Of a DNA stretch of 64,000 bases, positions 1-11,398 are shown piece by piece. This DNA comes from Carettochelys insculpta. Its lineage: Eukaryota; Chordata; Testudines; Carettochelyidae. Within the stretch, counting starts at the first letter, position 1; every line of letters begins with the position of its first letter. The translations under genes were made by a program, and so were the position numbers. Under the pieces are notes generated by a model that saw only the letters and a list, made by a program, of their open reading frames with translations, had not been told where the DNA came from and did no database searches. The stretch is taken from contig NC_134137.1 of the NCBI RefSeq assembly GCF_033958435.1, forward strand, positions 125,338,001 through 125,402,000, written 5' to 3'.

Positions 1-3000
1 TACAGTGGAGAAAGCAGAGAAGATGGACAGATGCAAAGAGCCAGGAAGGAGATCAGCAGGATTTTGAATGGACTTAAGAGACTAAGATGACATTTGTCAT
101 ATCCAGAAAGGAAAAAGTTGCAGTGGTCAAGATGGGAAAATAACAGAGCTTGGCTGACAGTGGCTTGAATGTACAGGGGTAGGAGAGATGGTCCTGCCAA
201 AGATGAAGTTCAGCTTACAGGCCTGAGTGATAAATGATGAAGACTGAGAAAGAGGGCAATGATCTCATTTTTGGCCATACTGAGTTTAATTTGGCCAGAC
301 ATCAAAAGGAAATTCTAGAAACAAAGGCCAAAAATGCATTTTGAACAGAACAGCGAACTGAGGCAGATCTATTGCCAATGTAAGGATGGTAGGTGAAGCA
401 GTGATTTTGAGGGAGATGACCAGGAAAGACAGCGAAAGGAAGGGGACTAAGGTGGAATGTGCAGAAAGAGGATTCTCCTAATGGGGTGCTGTGGAAGCAA
501 TTAGAGAAGAGACAACAAAATCAGGAAGGGGAGAGTGAGGGAGAATAAGATCTGTAGAACATGATCAGCAACATCAAAATCAACTGAAGACCAGAGACAT
601 AAATGGATATGGAAATTTGTGGGAAAGAAAATGATTCAGTTAATTTGTAAATTCACCAGACACAGCAATCTGATCATGTGGGTTTCAGAAGTTCTGCTTT
701 TAAACTGTGCATAAAGGAAACCTCAGTGTTCATGCAAAAACCAGAGCAAATTAGCTGGATTCAGTCAAACCAGGATATCCCGGGGTGAAGGAACATGAGT
801 CGTGAAACCTGTGTTTGGAGAAGGGCTGTTGAAGTGCTCTGGAGCTTGCAGCCAGCTGTTCAAGGATGCCCCAAAGTTAGATATTGATGGGGCTTTCAGA
901 TTCCACCCCTTGGCTAATTTCTGCCACAGGTTAATGCTGACGTCCCTTGGCAGAATCTCTGATGGAATATAACTGCACAAACTTAGCCTTTCATCCTATG
1001 ATGTCCTGAAAAAGCCTGAACATGCAGTTTGCATCCCTGGGTACCAGCAGGGCTGGACTGAGCACAGTGTCTTTTGGAAAGTAGCAGAATTCCCTCAGAT
1101 AGCAACAAGGGTAAACGGATTGCTTTGCTGTGTAACTAAGTTTCACAATGAAATTTTCCCATACAGCAAATCCCATTTGCCTCATTACTCTTAAACCTTT
1201 ATTGAAAAATGCTTTTTAATTGTATTACTCAATTGTTTAACTTGAGGCCATTACTATGCAATCCTATACCAAATGCCAGACCAAATATTCGTTAAGACAA
1301 TATTAGCTTGTACAATAAAGTACTCAGAAGGCAGGAAATATGAAAGGCAAGGTTGACTGGGCATACTTTTCTCTAATCCCTTTGTGCATCTGTATTATAA
1401 TGCAGCCTAATTATTGACAATAATTGCCTGTTACTATTTCTCAAATACATTTTGCAAATTCTCTGAGAAGGTGTTTGATTCAGAATGCTTATGCATGCAT
1501 AACTCGAAAGCTATAGATACCAGAGTCCTCAAATCTGTCTTGGCCTGTAGTTTCTAGAACTGCAAGATATGAACTTCAAGGAATGTTTGAAGAAAATCAT
1601 TTTGGAAGTTTTAAAGTTATGAAGGATTCAATCTGGCATATTCTGAGGAAAGGTTCATAGTTCATAAAGAGGGCAGCAGTTTTCATCTCAACATGAATGA
1701 CAGCACATTTTCAGATGAGCATAACTGTATTACTTGGTGGTCAATAGTTATTAAATGAAGCAGAAAATATGCATGTACCTAGTATATTTCAGGTTTAAAT
1801 GTTTAGCCATTTTTGGATCATATGTTCTAAAAATGTTGCAATGGTTTTAATTTAATTTTTTTATGATGAGGAAAAATCCCTGACCCTCATACTTCCTAAC
1901 CTTCAAATAACTGAAGAGACTCCAATCCAATCATTAAAAAACACTTAGTTTTAGGATGAAGGCTAAGCTTAGAAGGATTGAGCCAAATACAGAAAATTAA
2001 AAGCATATCAGAAAAATGGGTTTGTAATATAAATGGATTTGCAACCATTAAGAGCCTGTTTTGTATTTATTGCTTGGAAAACTTCAGTTCACTGCAATAC
2101 TATCATGCTACTTTTCATAAATAAGTCCCTGTTCTTTTATTTCTTTTCCATAAGATTTTTATCTTCTTCTCATTTTCTGATTCATATCTTGTAGCTTTTG
2201 ACACCTGATTTATTTTCTACAGCAATTCTATAGATTACCATCCTATACAGGGACTTATATATAAAACATACATCATAATAAAATACAAATATAATGTGAA
2301 CAAAAATGACAATGAAACAAGCTCCAAGCCACTCTCACATTCATGCTTTTCAGAAAAATCCTAAGAGAAAACCTGGCATCAGGGACATCAATGTAAATTT
2401 TGCCATTGACATCAGCAGATCTTGGATTTCACCTGTAAGCTTTGCAGTGTGTTTAGTCAGTCACCATATTCACACTTTGTGGAATCAAGCAGGTCCAAGC
2501 TGAACTTTCGTATGTCTTTCTAGTACTACGATTTTTTCTAGCTTTAAAATCTATGTGTTCTATATCAGCTTTCAAACCTCTTCTCACACTTCATCAGAGC
2601 TTCAAACCTGTTTCTCTCAGGTCCACATGCTAGACAGAGAAAAAAAAAACCAATGGCTTTCCTCAAAAATAAAATGCATCATGTGTCTCGCTATCTGTCC
2701 TTTCTATTATATTACCATAGTACCTCAAGATATCTCCTCTCCTCATTGGGTCAGTTTGGTCCCTGGGTAATTCAATTAAAATGCACTAAATATGAGTTTG
2801 TGAAGTACAGTGCCTATGTGTTGGTTTCCCCTCATTCATTTCCACTCTTCGTGAAATATAAAATTCTCATAAATCAGGACACTACGTACACACATAGCCA
2901 GGGATATAGTTAAAATTTACTATATTAATAGAAATGCAAGAAGTTTTGTATTACAAAATATCAAAATAGTTTGATGCAACACACATCTTTAAAACACTTC

Positions 3001-3142
3001 TTTCTACTTTAGCATTAAGAAAATATTAATGATTGTAGCATTATTCCTGTTCCTAAGTATAGAGAATATCTACTCAAATAACTCTTCCCTGACAATAAAA
3101 AATAAACTCTTTAAAGCTGTCCACTGAACTACTGGTTTACAG
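1..3142. other. No gene or classifiable repeat seen
   Basis: The first 750 bases are purine-rich on the plus strand and read like an old dispersed sequence, but I cannot assign a family. The rest is AT-rich, with only short open frames that lack family similarity. Confidence 0.5.
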
Positions 3143-3541
3143 AACATGAGCTATAAGGGAAGACTGAAAGAACTGGGTTTGTTTAGTTTAGAAAAGAGAA
3201 GACTTAGACAGGACATGATAGTGGTTTTCCAGTACCTTAAAGAGGGTTACAAGGAGGAGAGAGAAAAATTGTTCTCCTTGGCCTCTGAGGATAGGACAAG
3301 GAGCAGTGGGATTAAACAGCAGCAAGGGAGGTTTAGATTAGGCATTAGGAATAGCTTCCTAACTGTCAGGGTAGTTAAACACAGGAATAAATTACCTAGG
3401 GAGGTTGTAGAACCTCCATCACCGGAGATTTTGAAGAGTAAGGATTGTCTAGATGGTGTTTGGTCCTGCAGTGAGGGCAGAGAACTGGACTCAATGACCT
3501 CTAGAGGTCCCTTCCAGTTCTAGTGTTCTATGAATCTCTGA
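3143..3541 (+). mobile_element. CR1 LINE, 5'-truncated 3' end
   Basis: The sequence matches the last part of CR1 ORF2 and its 3' UTR. It contains the run in which a short reading frame gives [20 protein letters not shown] residues, followed by the typical ACTCAATGACCTCTAGAGG and CCCTTCCAGTTCTAG blocks and ends at a degenerate ATTCTATGA repeat. CR1 copies are usually 5'-truncated like this one. The frame from 3146 to 3523 is CR1-derived and is not a host gene. Confidence 0.9.
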
Positions 3542-3545
3542 TTCT

Positions 3546-4737
3546 AACTATTGACAAGAGTAATTCAATTCATACTGCATCCTAAAGAGCATTGACCTTG
3601 TGATATTCCTTTAAATGACATCATCTCAATAATTATATATTTAATTTAAGCTCATCAAATCACTTGTATGTTAAATTAGCATTTGAATAGCATTATTGTG
3701 TATATTGGATTGTATAAACTCTATACATTGTACCACCTGTATTAAGTAATGGTTCACTGTAAACAACTACAATCTTAGCAACTCATGGATGGTTACATAT
3801 GGAACAAATAACAGGTATTTGTGTATTATAGGGATGAAATTCCAAGAAGCATTAGGATATCATCATAAAGTATGCCTTGACTGTACACTGTCAACTGTGC
3901 AGACAGACCCTGGTACCCATGTGGAGCTTCATGGGTCATTTGAAATTGCTTCAGCAGTTTTCAGTCTGGTCTGTGTGACTGAAGTGACCCTTTTCATATT
4001 TTTGCCATTAGAGCCGTTCACTAGAATAATAACTTTGCAGTTATAATTATGCGTTCCCCCTTACTCATATAGAAGGCCAGCTCCTTAAACTGCACTTCAC
4101 TAATGCCTATCCTTCCTTTAAAAATCAATCTTTCTGGGACTGAGATACTTAAAGGCCTCCTGCTAGAGAGCTTTTCTTCCCTTCTTCAAATATTGATAGC
4201 TATCAGGCAGAAACTAATATGGATTCCCAGTCTGCTCAATTTGGACTCCCGTTCTCAAGTGTGAAATCATGCCAGAGCTTTTTTCACATAAGCTGAATAT
4301 TTAATAGCAGTAATTATCTTTGTAATCCTAACAAGTAGGACTATATAACACTTTGATCAGTAAACCCCACAAAATCTGCATTGTTTGGGGTTTCAGAGTT
4401 TTTTTGGCTCTCTCAAAGTTTGTATGTCTGCTACAGACTCATGAAAACTGTGAAGCGGTATTAGACAGGCACCCCCATTTCCGAATAAGCCCAGAACACC
4501 TCACTTACCTTTTGACATCTTCCAGGAGGGAGACGGATAATTTGATTACTCCTCTAACGTTTTTGTGGGGCAGGTAGTATGTTCAGGGATGAAGTAATGG
4601 TGCCAAATCATGGGTTGCTTCTTATAGGGTATGGAAGAGTGTATGCTGTATCTCTCAGACTTGCTTCTTCATTTATGAGGCAAAAGCATCTGCCATACAG
4701 AGCATCTCTGACTTGCAATGTTAGAACAACAGAAAAG
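3546..4737. other. No gene or classifiable repeat seen
   Basis: AT-rich sequence with short unconnected open frames. I recognise no domain, RNA gene or repeat family here. Confidence 0.5.
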
Positions 4738-4868
4738 AGACTTTTTGTTTATTTAATCATTATTATTTATTATATCAGCACCAAGAGGTCCCAAGTAAGA
4801 TGGGGAACATGTTATACTGAGGGCTGTACTACTAGTAAGAGACAGTCCCTTACATCAAAGATCCCACA
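4738..4868 (+). repeat. Old dispersed repeat, family unnamed
   Basis: TTATTTATTATATCAGCACC followed by AGAGGTCCCAAGTAAGATGG and GTAAGAGACAGTCCC resembles a short repeat seen widely in amniote genomes, which ends in a similar AGACAGTCCCTGCCC box. The family name cannot be assigned by eye. Confidence 0.35.
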
Positions 4869-5294
4869 ACCTAAGGCTACATCTACATGAGAGTTTCTTT
4901 CTGGCAAAACTGGGCTTTTGTTGGAAAAACCTGCTGAGTGTCCACGTGCAAAATGCCCTTCGTCGGCAGTTTGTCGACAAAACTCAGCCCTTCCACTGGC
5001 AGCATTATACCTCTCCCCATTTATGTACAACGCCTCTCTTTATAAAAAAGCAGTCATGTAGCACTTTAAAGACTAATACAATAATTTCTTAGGTGATGAG
5101 CTTTCATGGGACAGACCCACTTCTTCCAGATCACAGCCTTTTCAGAACAGACTCAATATATAAAGCACAGAGGTCCAAAAATTGTTATCAAGGTTGGCAA
5201 ATCAAAAAAGCAGAGGGACGGCATGGGTGCAGGGGTGGGGTGGGGAAGTTAAGAGTTAGATAAAGCATCAAAGTATGTCCTTGTAATGGGTCAG

Positions 5295-5399
5295 TATCAG
5301 AGAGGTAGCCGCGTTAGCCAGTATCTTCAAAAACAAGAAGTCCCGTGGCACCAAAATATCTCTTAGTCTATAAGGTGCCCCAGGACTTCTTGTTGTTTA
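5295..5399. mobile_element. Fold-back PLE fragment, 105 bp
   Basis: An exact 11-bp target duplication, TAATGGGTCAG, flanks it at 5284-5294 and 5400-5410. The left arm begins TATCAGAGAGGTAGCCGCG, the reverse complement of the PLE terminal box. The two arms pair as AAACAAGAAGTCCCGTGGCA against the GGTGCCCCAGGACTTCTTGT block. It lies inside the minus arm of the larger PLE. It looks like a SINE at first sight but shares its end with the coding PLE. Confidence 0.8.
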
Positions 5400-5439
5400 T
5401 AATGGGTCAGGTAATCGCTGTCCCTCTTCAAACCATGTG

Positions 5440-7395
5440 TTAATTGTCGAATTTGAATATGAATGTTAGTTCTGAGCATTCCTTCTGTAGACAGTTGTTA
5501 AAGGCCCTTTTCAGTAGAACACAAACTTTCAGGTCTTTAACAGAATGGACCACTCCATTAAAGTGCTGGATGACAGGTTTGTGTATTTGGAGTTTTTTGA
5601 TGTCTGTTGTATGTCCATTCATTCTTTGTCGAAGAGTGTTTGTAGCCTGTCCTATATAGAATAATAGAATCATAGAATACTAGGACTGGAAGGGACCTTA
5701 AGAGGTCATCGAATCGAGCCCCCTGCCCTCCTGGTAGAACCAAGTACTGTCTAGACCATCCCTGATAGACATTTATCTAACCTGTTCTTAAATATCTCCA
5801 GAGATGGAGATTCCACAACCTCCCAAGGCAATTTATTCCAGTGTTTGACCAGCCTGACAGTTAGGAACTTTTTCCTAATGTGCAACCTAAACCTCCTGTG
5901 CTGAAGTTTGAACCCATTGCTTCTTGTTCTATCCTCAGAGGCCAAGAAGAACAAGTTTTCTCCCTCCCCCTTGTGACACCCTTTTAGATACCTGAAAAAC
6001 TCTGTCATGCCCCCCCTCAATCTTCATTTTTCCAAACTAAACAGGCCCAATTTTTTTAGCCTTTTTTCATAGGTCATAGACTTTTGATCATTCTTGTTGC
6101 TCTTTTCTGCACCCTTTCCAATTTCTTCACATCTTTCTTGAAATGCGGTGCCCAGAACTGCACACAATACTCCAACTGAGGCCTAAGCAGTGCAGAGTAG
6201 AGTGGAAGAATGACTTCTCATGTTTTGCTCACAACGCACCTGTTAATGCATCTCAGAATCATGTTTGCTTTTTTTCAACAGCATCCCACTGTTGACTCAT
6301 ATTTAGCTTGTGGTCCACTATAACCCCTAGATCACTTTCTGCCATACTCCTCCCTAGACAATTGCTTCCCTTTCTATACATGGTATGTGGGCATTGCTGG
6401 CACATGATGGCATATATGATGTTAGTTGAGGAACAGGAAAATGTTCCCTGTGATTCTGTAATTAACGTGGTTAGGTCCAATGATGGTATCTCCAGAATAG
6501 ATATGTGGACAAAGTGGGCAATGGGGTTTGTTGCAAGGAAAAGTTCCAGGATTAGTATTATTGTGGTATAGCCTGTGGTTGCTAGTGAGAATCCTCATAA
6601 GGTTGGAGGGTTGTCTATAGGAAAGAACAGGCCAGTCACCTAGGGCCTTCTGGAGTGTGGCATCATGATTTAGGATAAGTTGTAGGTCTTTAATGATTCA
6701 TTACAGTGGTTTGAGTTGGGGGCTGTAGGTAACGACAAGTGGTGTTCTGTTATTGGCTTTTTTGGGCCCATCTTGGAGTAGTTGGTTTCTGGGTATTTGT
6801 CTGGTCCTATCAATTTGTTTTTTTTACTTCTCCCAGGGGATAATTCAGGTTTATGAATGTTTGATAGAGATACTGTAGTTTTCAGTCTCTGTCAGTAGGA
6901 TCAGAGCAGATATGATTGTGTCTCTGGGCTTGACTGTAAATGATGGATCATGTTGTGTGTGCAGGATGGAAGCTAGAAGCATGTAGGTAAGTGTAGCAGT
7001 CAGTGGGTTTTCGGTAGAGAGAGGTATTGATCAAGCCATCAGTGATTTGTACTGTAGTGTCCAGGAAATATATCTCTTGTATGGAGTAGTCAAGACATAG
7101 GTTGATGGTGGGGTGCAGATTGTTAACGTCTCTGTGGAATTCTTTTAGAGTCTCTTTACCATGGGTCCAAATGATAAAGATGTCATCAATGTATCATAAG
7201 TAAAGGAGCGGTAATAGGGGACGAGAACTGAGGAATTGTTTTTCCAAATCAGCCATAAATATATTAGCATATTGTGGGCCCACTTGGGTGCCCATAGCAG
7301 TGCCACTAATCTGGAGCTATAAATCGTCCCCAAAGTGGAAATAATTGTCGGTGTGAACAAAGTTGCAGAGCTCAGACACCAGATTAGCAGTGGTA
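5440..7395 (-). pseudogene. PLE polyprotein remnant: reverse transcriptase plus GIY-YIG endonuclease
   Basis: Read on the minus strand, the frame opens inside the reverse transcriptase domain. The catalytic box reads YIDD (codons 7193-7182) and continues IFIIWTHGKET; the codon before its Y is now TGA (7196-7194), which looks like a decayed CGA. Further on come a CxxCP zinc-binding-like segment and the endonuclease, with IIYAIMCQQCPHTMY before the CR1 insertion and IGQATNTLRQRMNGH after it. These match the GIY-YIG endonuclease of PLEs, with the arginine and histidine of LRQRMNGH kept. The N-terminal part of the polymerase is absent, so the copy is 5'-truncated. Several stops and frameshifts and the CR1 at 5659-6374 disrupt it. 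In an intact PLE the enzyme nicks target DNA and copies its RNA there. This copy is not functional. Confidence 0.8.
5659..6374 (-). mobile_element. CR1 LINE, minus strand, nested in the PLE
   Basis: The left edge shows the reverse complement of the CR1 3' repeat (AATCATAGAATAC) and GGACTGGAAGGGACC. The body continues through the 3' UTR and the end of ORF2, where minus-strand residues AESDLGVIVDHKLNMS (within 6259-6374) match CR1. TATA flanks both sides. The insertion splits the PLE endonuclease between MY and IGQ. Confidence 0.9.
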
Positions 7396-8143
7396 ATCTC
7401 AGGCACTATACCACAATAATACTAATCCTGGAACGTTTCCTTGCAACAAACCTCTTGCCCACTTTGTCCACATATCTATTCTGGAGACACCTTCACTGGA
7501 CCTAACCACGTTATTTACAGAATCACAGGCACATTCTCCTGTTCCTCAACTAACATCATATATGCCATCATCCTGCCAACAATGCCCACACACCATGTAT
7601 ATAGGACAGACTGCAAACACTCTTCAACAAAGAATGAATGGACACACAACAGACATCAAAAAACTCCAAATACACAAACCTGTTAGCCATTCTATTAAAG
7701 ATCCATCAGTTTGTGTTCTACTGAAAAGGTACTTTAACAACCTTCTACAGAGGGAATGCTCAGAACTAACATTCATATTCAAATTCAACATATTAACATG
7801 TGGTTTTAACAGGGACAGCAATTACCTGACCCATTATAAGGACTCTTTTACATTCTTTGATGTTTTATCTAACACTTAACTTCCCCACCCCACACCTTCC
7901 GCCCCTGCTGTCTCTCTGCCCTTCTGAATTGCCAGCCTTGATAACAATTTTTCTGATTTGTTAACCTTGATCATTTTTGGACCTCTGTGCTTTATATATT
8001 TAGTCTGTTCTGGTAAGGCTATAGATCTGAAGAAGTGGGTCTGTCCCACGAAAGCTAATCACCTAATAAATTATTTTGTTAAAGTGCTACATGACTTCTT
8101 TTCTGTTTTGACAGAATACAGACTAACACAGCTACCTCTCTGT
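7396..8143 (+). pseudogene. PLE GIY-YIG endonuclease remnant, plus-strand arm
   Basis: This arm starts with the sequence that encodes the zinc-binding-like segment (PLCPHI at about 7460) and runs through the endonuclease. MYIGQTANTLQQRMNGH lies at 7595-7645, followed by the C-terminal ECSELTFIFKF segment near 7755-7790 and an untranslated tail of about 270 bp. It carries frameshifts near 7500-7560 and a deletion after HKPV compared with the minus arm. The reverse transcriptase part is missing altogether. The tail holds the GAAGAAGTGGGTCTGTCCCA block shared with other PLE fragments in the window and ends in the terminal box. Confidence 0.8.
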
Positions 8144-8437
8144 CACCTCTCTTGGTAGAGTTCTGTTGAGAAAATGGCCATGTAGACACTCTGGGGCCCT
8201 TTTGTTGACAGACAGGGCTTCCGGTTCACTGGTAAGCCCTGTTTGCAGAGCTTCTGATCAGCTGTTCTATCAAGAGAGGGCTGGGAAGTCTGGCTGCTCT
8301 CTGTTGACAAAGCAGCTTGCTCTTTTGATCTGCTTTTATGCTTTTATGTGTAGACACAATTTGTTGACAGAAATTTTGCTGGGATGTCCCATCTGACAGT
8401 CACTTCTGTTGACAGATGCTTCTTGTGTAGACGTAGC

Positions 8438-8903
8438 TAGTAGATGAGACAGATGACAATTATGGAAAAACAAACTAATTACCCATTTTAGAGTTTGGTA
8501 CTGGTGCACCCAGTATAACTGTCTCTGGCAAAGGGACTTTTTTTTAAAAAAAAAATTGCCCTACACCACCTTCTTACTTCCTTCTTCCCCCTTGTCCAGG
8601 TGCCCCAGACAGCCAGCAATACTATGGCTGATTCATGGTCTCGCCACAGAAGCAGAAGACCGTCAAGGGTGAGGAATCTATCCACATCCATCCCTTACAC
8701 TTGATAGTCTACCCACTTTTGTTGTCCCACTTAATTCCCTTTGCTAACCTAGGTGATTCATCACCCAAGGTTAATAGCATTGCCTCATGTACCCTCTTTT
8801 TCATGCTGCCCTATATAAGACCTAAGAAAAACGTACAGCCAATCAAGAAATGCTTCTCAGCAAACATATTTCTGTGAAGCCTCCTAAAATGTTTCTAAAT
8901 ATA
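8438..8903. other. No gene or classifiable repeat seen
   Basis: Short open frames only. A poly-A tract sits near 8543-8556. Nothing else recognised. Confidence 0.5.
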
Positions 8904-9233
8904 GGTTGAACCTCTCTAGTCTGGCACTCTCTTGCCTAGCACTTGCCTATCTGTAATCCGGCATGATTTTAGTTAGCTGGATGACCACTTATTATGCATG
9001 TGGCCACGTTTCCTGGGGCCCCATAAAGTTTGTTTACAGCCACCAGTCCTGGCTCTCAGTGTTCTGTGCTGTTATTTAGTTGTAATTTACCCCTAAATGT
9101 CTTCTTAGAGCCCAGTAACCAGTGGAAGTGTTGGTAATGCTACTAGAAAATAATGACTTTCTCTGGTTCGGCAAATTCTCTCATTTGGCAACAATCAGGT
9201 CCTGAGGGTGCTGGACTAAAGAGATGTTCTACC
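8904..9233 (+). mobile_element. Tigger-like non-autonomous DNA transposon, copy 1
   Basis: The left end reads GGTTGAACCTCTCTAGTCTG after a TA. The right end, in reverse complement, reads GGTAGAACATCTCTTTAGTC, giving inverted termini. The interior matches the copy at 11075-11398 in the opposite orientation, for example AGAGCCCAGTAACCAGTGGA here against CCACTGCTTACTGGGCTCTA there. The TA target and the terminal sequence suggest a Tc1/mariner-type (Tigger-like) family. No coding region. Confidence 0.65.
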
Positions 9234-11074
9234 TGTACCTCTAGGTAGAATGACATTTGAAAGAAGATTTTGGCTACTGCACCTGCTTTTCCAAATTCCT
9301 AAATTACACATTTATCACTTAGCTCATCTTAGAAGAAACCTTTGATTCTGACATCAGCAATGCCACCAAACGGCATTTCATAAATAGGAAAGAAGTTTAA
9401 ATTGCCAGTCAGAGCCTGGCAGGACTGGACAGGGGAAGGAGGTGGGAGAAGATTGCTAGGAGTTATGTGAAATGCACTGTCCAGTTTTTCTAATGTCATG
9501 TGTTAATTTTACTTTGAAGTGTGATTATACAAAACAAGCCAAACTGTGATACCCAAATTGACTTAATTTGTGACAGAATGATAACTGCAAGAGAATTAAT
9601 AGTACAGTAATCAAACTAAAGCATCTTTTCAAAAGAAAAATGTGAATTAAAAGGCTTTTAGCTTTTGAGAAAGGGAATCCCATTGTAATTAGATCATGAA
9701 CTAAGGCCTTTCACTGCTGAAAATTCACACTGTGCACAGTTTAAGTGCCATCTCTTGATTCTGCTATAGCAGATACTAATAGCAAACTCTATTCTGGCTT
9801 TCTTTGTGCAAACCCAATCACATCACATCAAATTATACAACTAATTAACACGAACTCCTTAAAAATTGCATATTATTTTGGCAAGTCACATTAATGTCAG
9901 TCCCCTGAAACCATGTTTAGTAATTCCCACTGACTAGTAACGCCTACTACTGAGAGAAGGGCTAATCAAATGCAGGCTCTCCTGCTGATGAGTTGAACCA
10001 AGTAACCAGATGTTTCTGCCTTCTAGGCTAATGAAATGTCATGGATGTGTTTACCTCCATCTAGATGAAGAACTAATTCCATCATGGTCATGATCCAGGT
10101 AGTCCTTGTTTGTCTGGTATTAGTTACTTCAGCATCACTGTGCTGATCCCAGGAGAAAGACGGACAGACAGACAGACAGATAGACAGACATCTTACTGAG
10201 CAAAACTACTGTACGAACCTATTGCTATTGCACTTCCACTACTGGAGTCTATTTCTGAATTTTCCCCACCATAGTGTAAAGAGTGAAATGGAAGTCAACA
10301 AACTTTGAAGGAAAAAAATCCATCTTGTATTGTGCTGTACATAAAAAGTGGCAAAAATAAGATTTTCATTTATCGGTAAGAGGTCCCATTGGCATTAAAT
10401 TACTTAATGATGTGTCTATTACAATAAAAAAGGCATAACATTTATATTAAGATGTTAAAGCTTGTTATTTGGGGAGTGTCTGTTTACTTGAGTCTAAATG
10501 GGTAATAATGAGCATGATGAAGGATTCTATATTAAAAGAGTACTGTGTCACTGCCTAGTAAAATCCTAAACTATACAGTATAACTTAAAAGGCAGAGTAA
10601 AAGCATCATATTTCGCGTTAGTCCATGTTGAGTCTCAAATAATAGACGGGTGATTAAATATTTATAAAATGAAAGAAGGCATCTGCATGTAAAATTACAA
10701 AATATATTTTTAGGATACGTTTGTTTCAAGGAGCTTACAGTGTACCTTGACCAATGATATATTCATTTTTAGAAACAGCAAGCATTAATTTAAAGACTGG
10801 GGGAATTATTTTTGGCAATATTTAACAGCTTTCTCCTATTTGTATCTTTACTTGACTGCCAGATGCCAGTACAGATACAAGAAAGCATAACTACTATACT
10901 CACTATCAAACTCTCTTTCTGATATTAAAAGGTTTATATTAATGTGCTTTAAAATATGCCTACAGAGGTAAGGAAGAAGGTTTATTGGTGAAACTTGTAT
11001 TAACAAATTCAGAGAAAAACTTTTAGCAATGAAAAGCCTTACAGCATAGTCCCTTCTTTTGTTTTCTTTATATA
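9234..11074. other. No gene seen; one short tandem repeat
   Basis: AT-rich sequence. A degenerate (CAGA)n tract lies at about 10157-10192. No exon, RNA gene or repeat family recognised. Confidence 0.5.
10157..10192. repeat. (CAGA)n microsatellite
   Basis: Tetranucleotide run with two interruptions (GACGGACA and GATAGACA). Confidence 0.9.
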
Positions 11075-11398
11075 GGTTGACCTCTCTAATTCAGTGCCCT
11101 TGGGACTTGACTGGTGCTGAATGAGAGACTTTGCCAGACCACAGGAACTTAATATTATCTAGCACATTACCAACACTTCCACTGCTTACTGGGCTCTAAG
11201 AAGACATTTAGGGGGTAAAATACAGTTAAATAATAGGGTAGAGTACTGAGAGCCCTGACTGGTGGTAGTAAAAAAACTTTCTGGGACCCCAGGAAACTTG
11301 ATCAAACACATGTGGTAAGTGGTCATCTGGCTAACCAAAATCATGCTGGGTTACAGGTGTTGCCAGATGAGAGAGTTCCGGATTAGAGAGGTTCAGCC
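11075..11398 (-). mobile_element. Tigger-like non-autonomous DNA transposon, copy 2
   Basis: Begins GGTTGACCTCTCTAATTCAG after TA and ends with GATTAGAGAGGTTCAGCC, its inverted terminus. It is the reverse-complement relative of the 8904-9233 copy, about 1.8 kb away. The short open frames in it on both strands are fortuitous. Confidence 0.7.

Larger units (their letters stand above)
5041..8143. mobile_element. Penelope-like element, inverted two-arm insertion
   Basis: The insertion is flanked by CGCCTCTCTT (5031-5040) and CACCTCTCTT (8144-8153), a 10-bp target duplication with one transition. It holds two 5'-truncated copies of one PLE joined 5' to 5' near 7395. The minus-strand arm is about 2.35 kb and carries reverse transcriptase and endonuclease remnants; the plus-strand arm is about 0.75 kb and carries only the endonuclease part. 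The plus arm ends in the terminal box CTAACACAGCTACCTCTCTG (8123-8142). The minus arm lacks this box and starts at an A-rich stretch, AAAAAAGCAGTCATGTAGCA (5044-5063). A CR1 and a small fold-back PLE are nested in the minus arm. Inverted partial copies are a known habit of Penelope elements. Confidence 0.85.
4875..8437. mobile_element. Harbinger-type MITE split by a PLE insertion
   Basis: The left part (4875-5040) begins GGCTACATCTACATGAG and the right part (8144-8437) ends TTGTGTAGACGTAGC, so the ends form terminal inverted repeats. The flanks are TAA on the left and TAG on the right, a near match to a 3-bp duplication. Inside both parts the motif GTTGACAGA/TCTGTCGACA recurs, as it does in the element at 12756-13177. 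Removing the 5041-8143 insertion leaves an element of roughly 460 bp. No coding capacity of its own is seen. Confidence 0.75.

Noticed and set aside
1..760. Purine-rich stretch considered as an exon or known repeat
   Set aside because: Stops occur in all plus-strand frames and no family could be recognised by eye.
7145..7360. Minus-strand frame of 71 codons starting MFTPTI
   Set aside because: It is out of frame with the PLE polymerase; the true frame (with YIDD) overlaps it.
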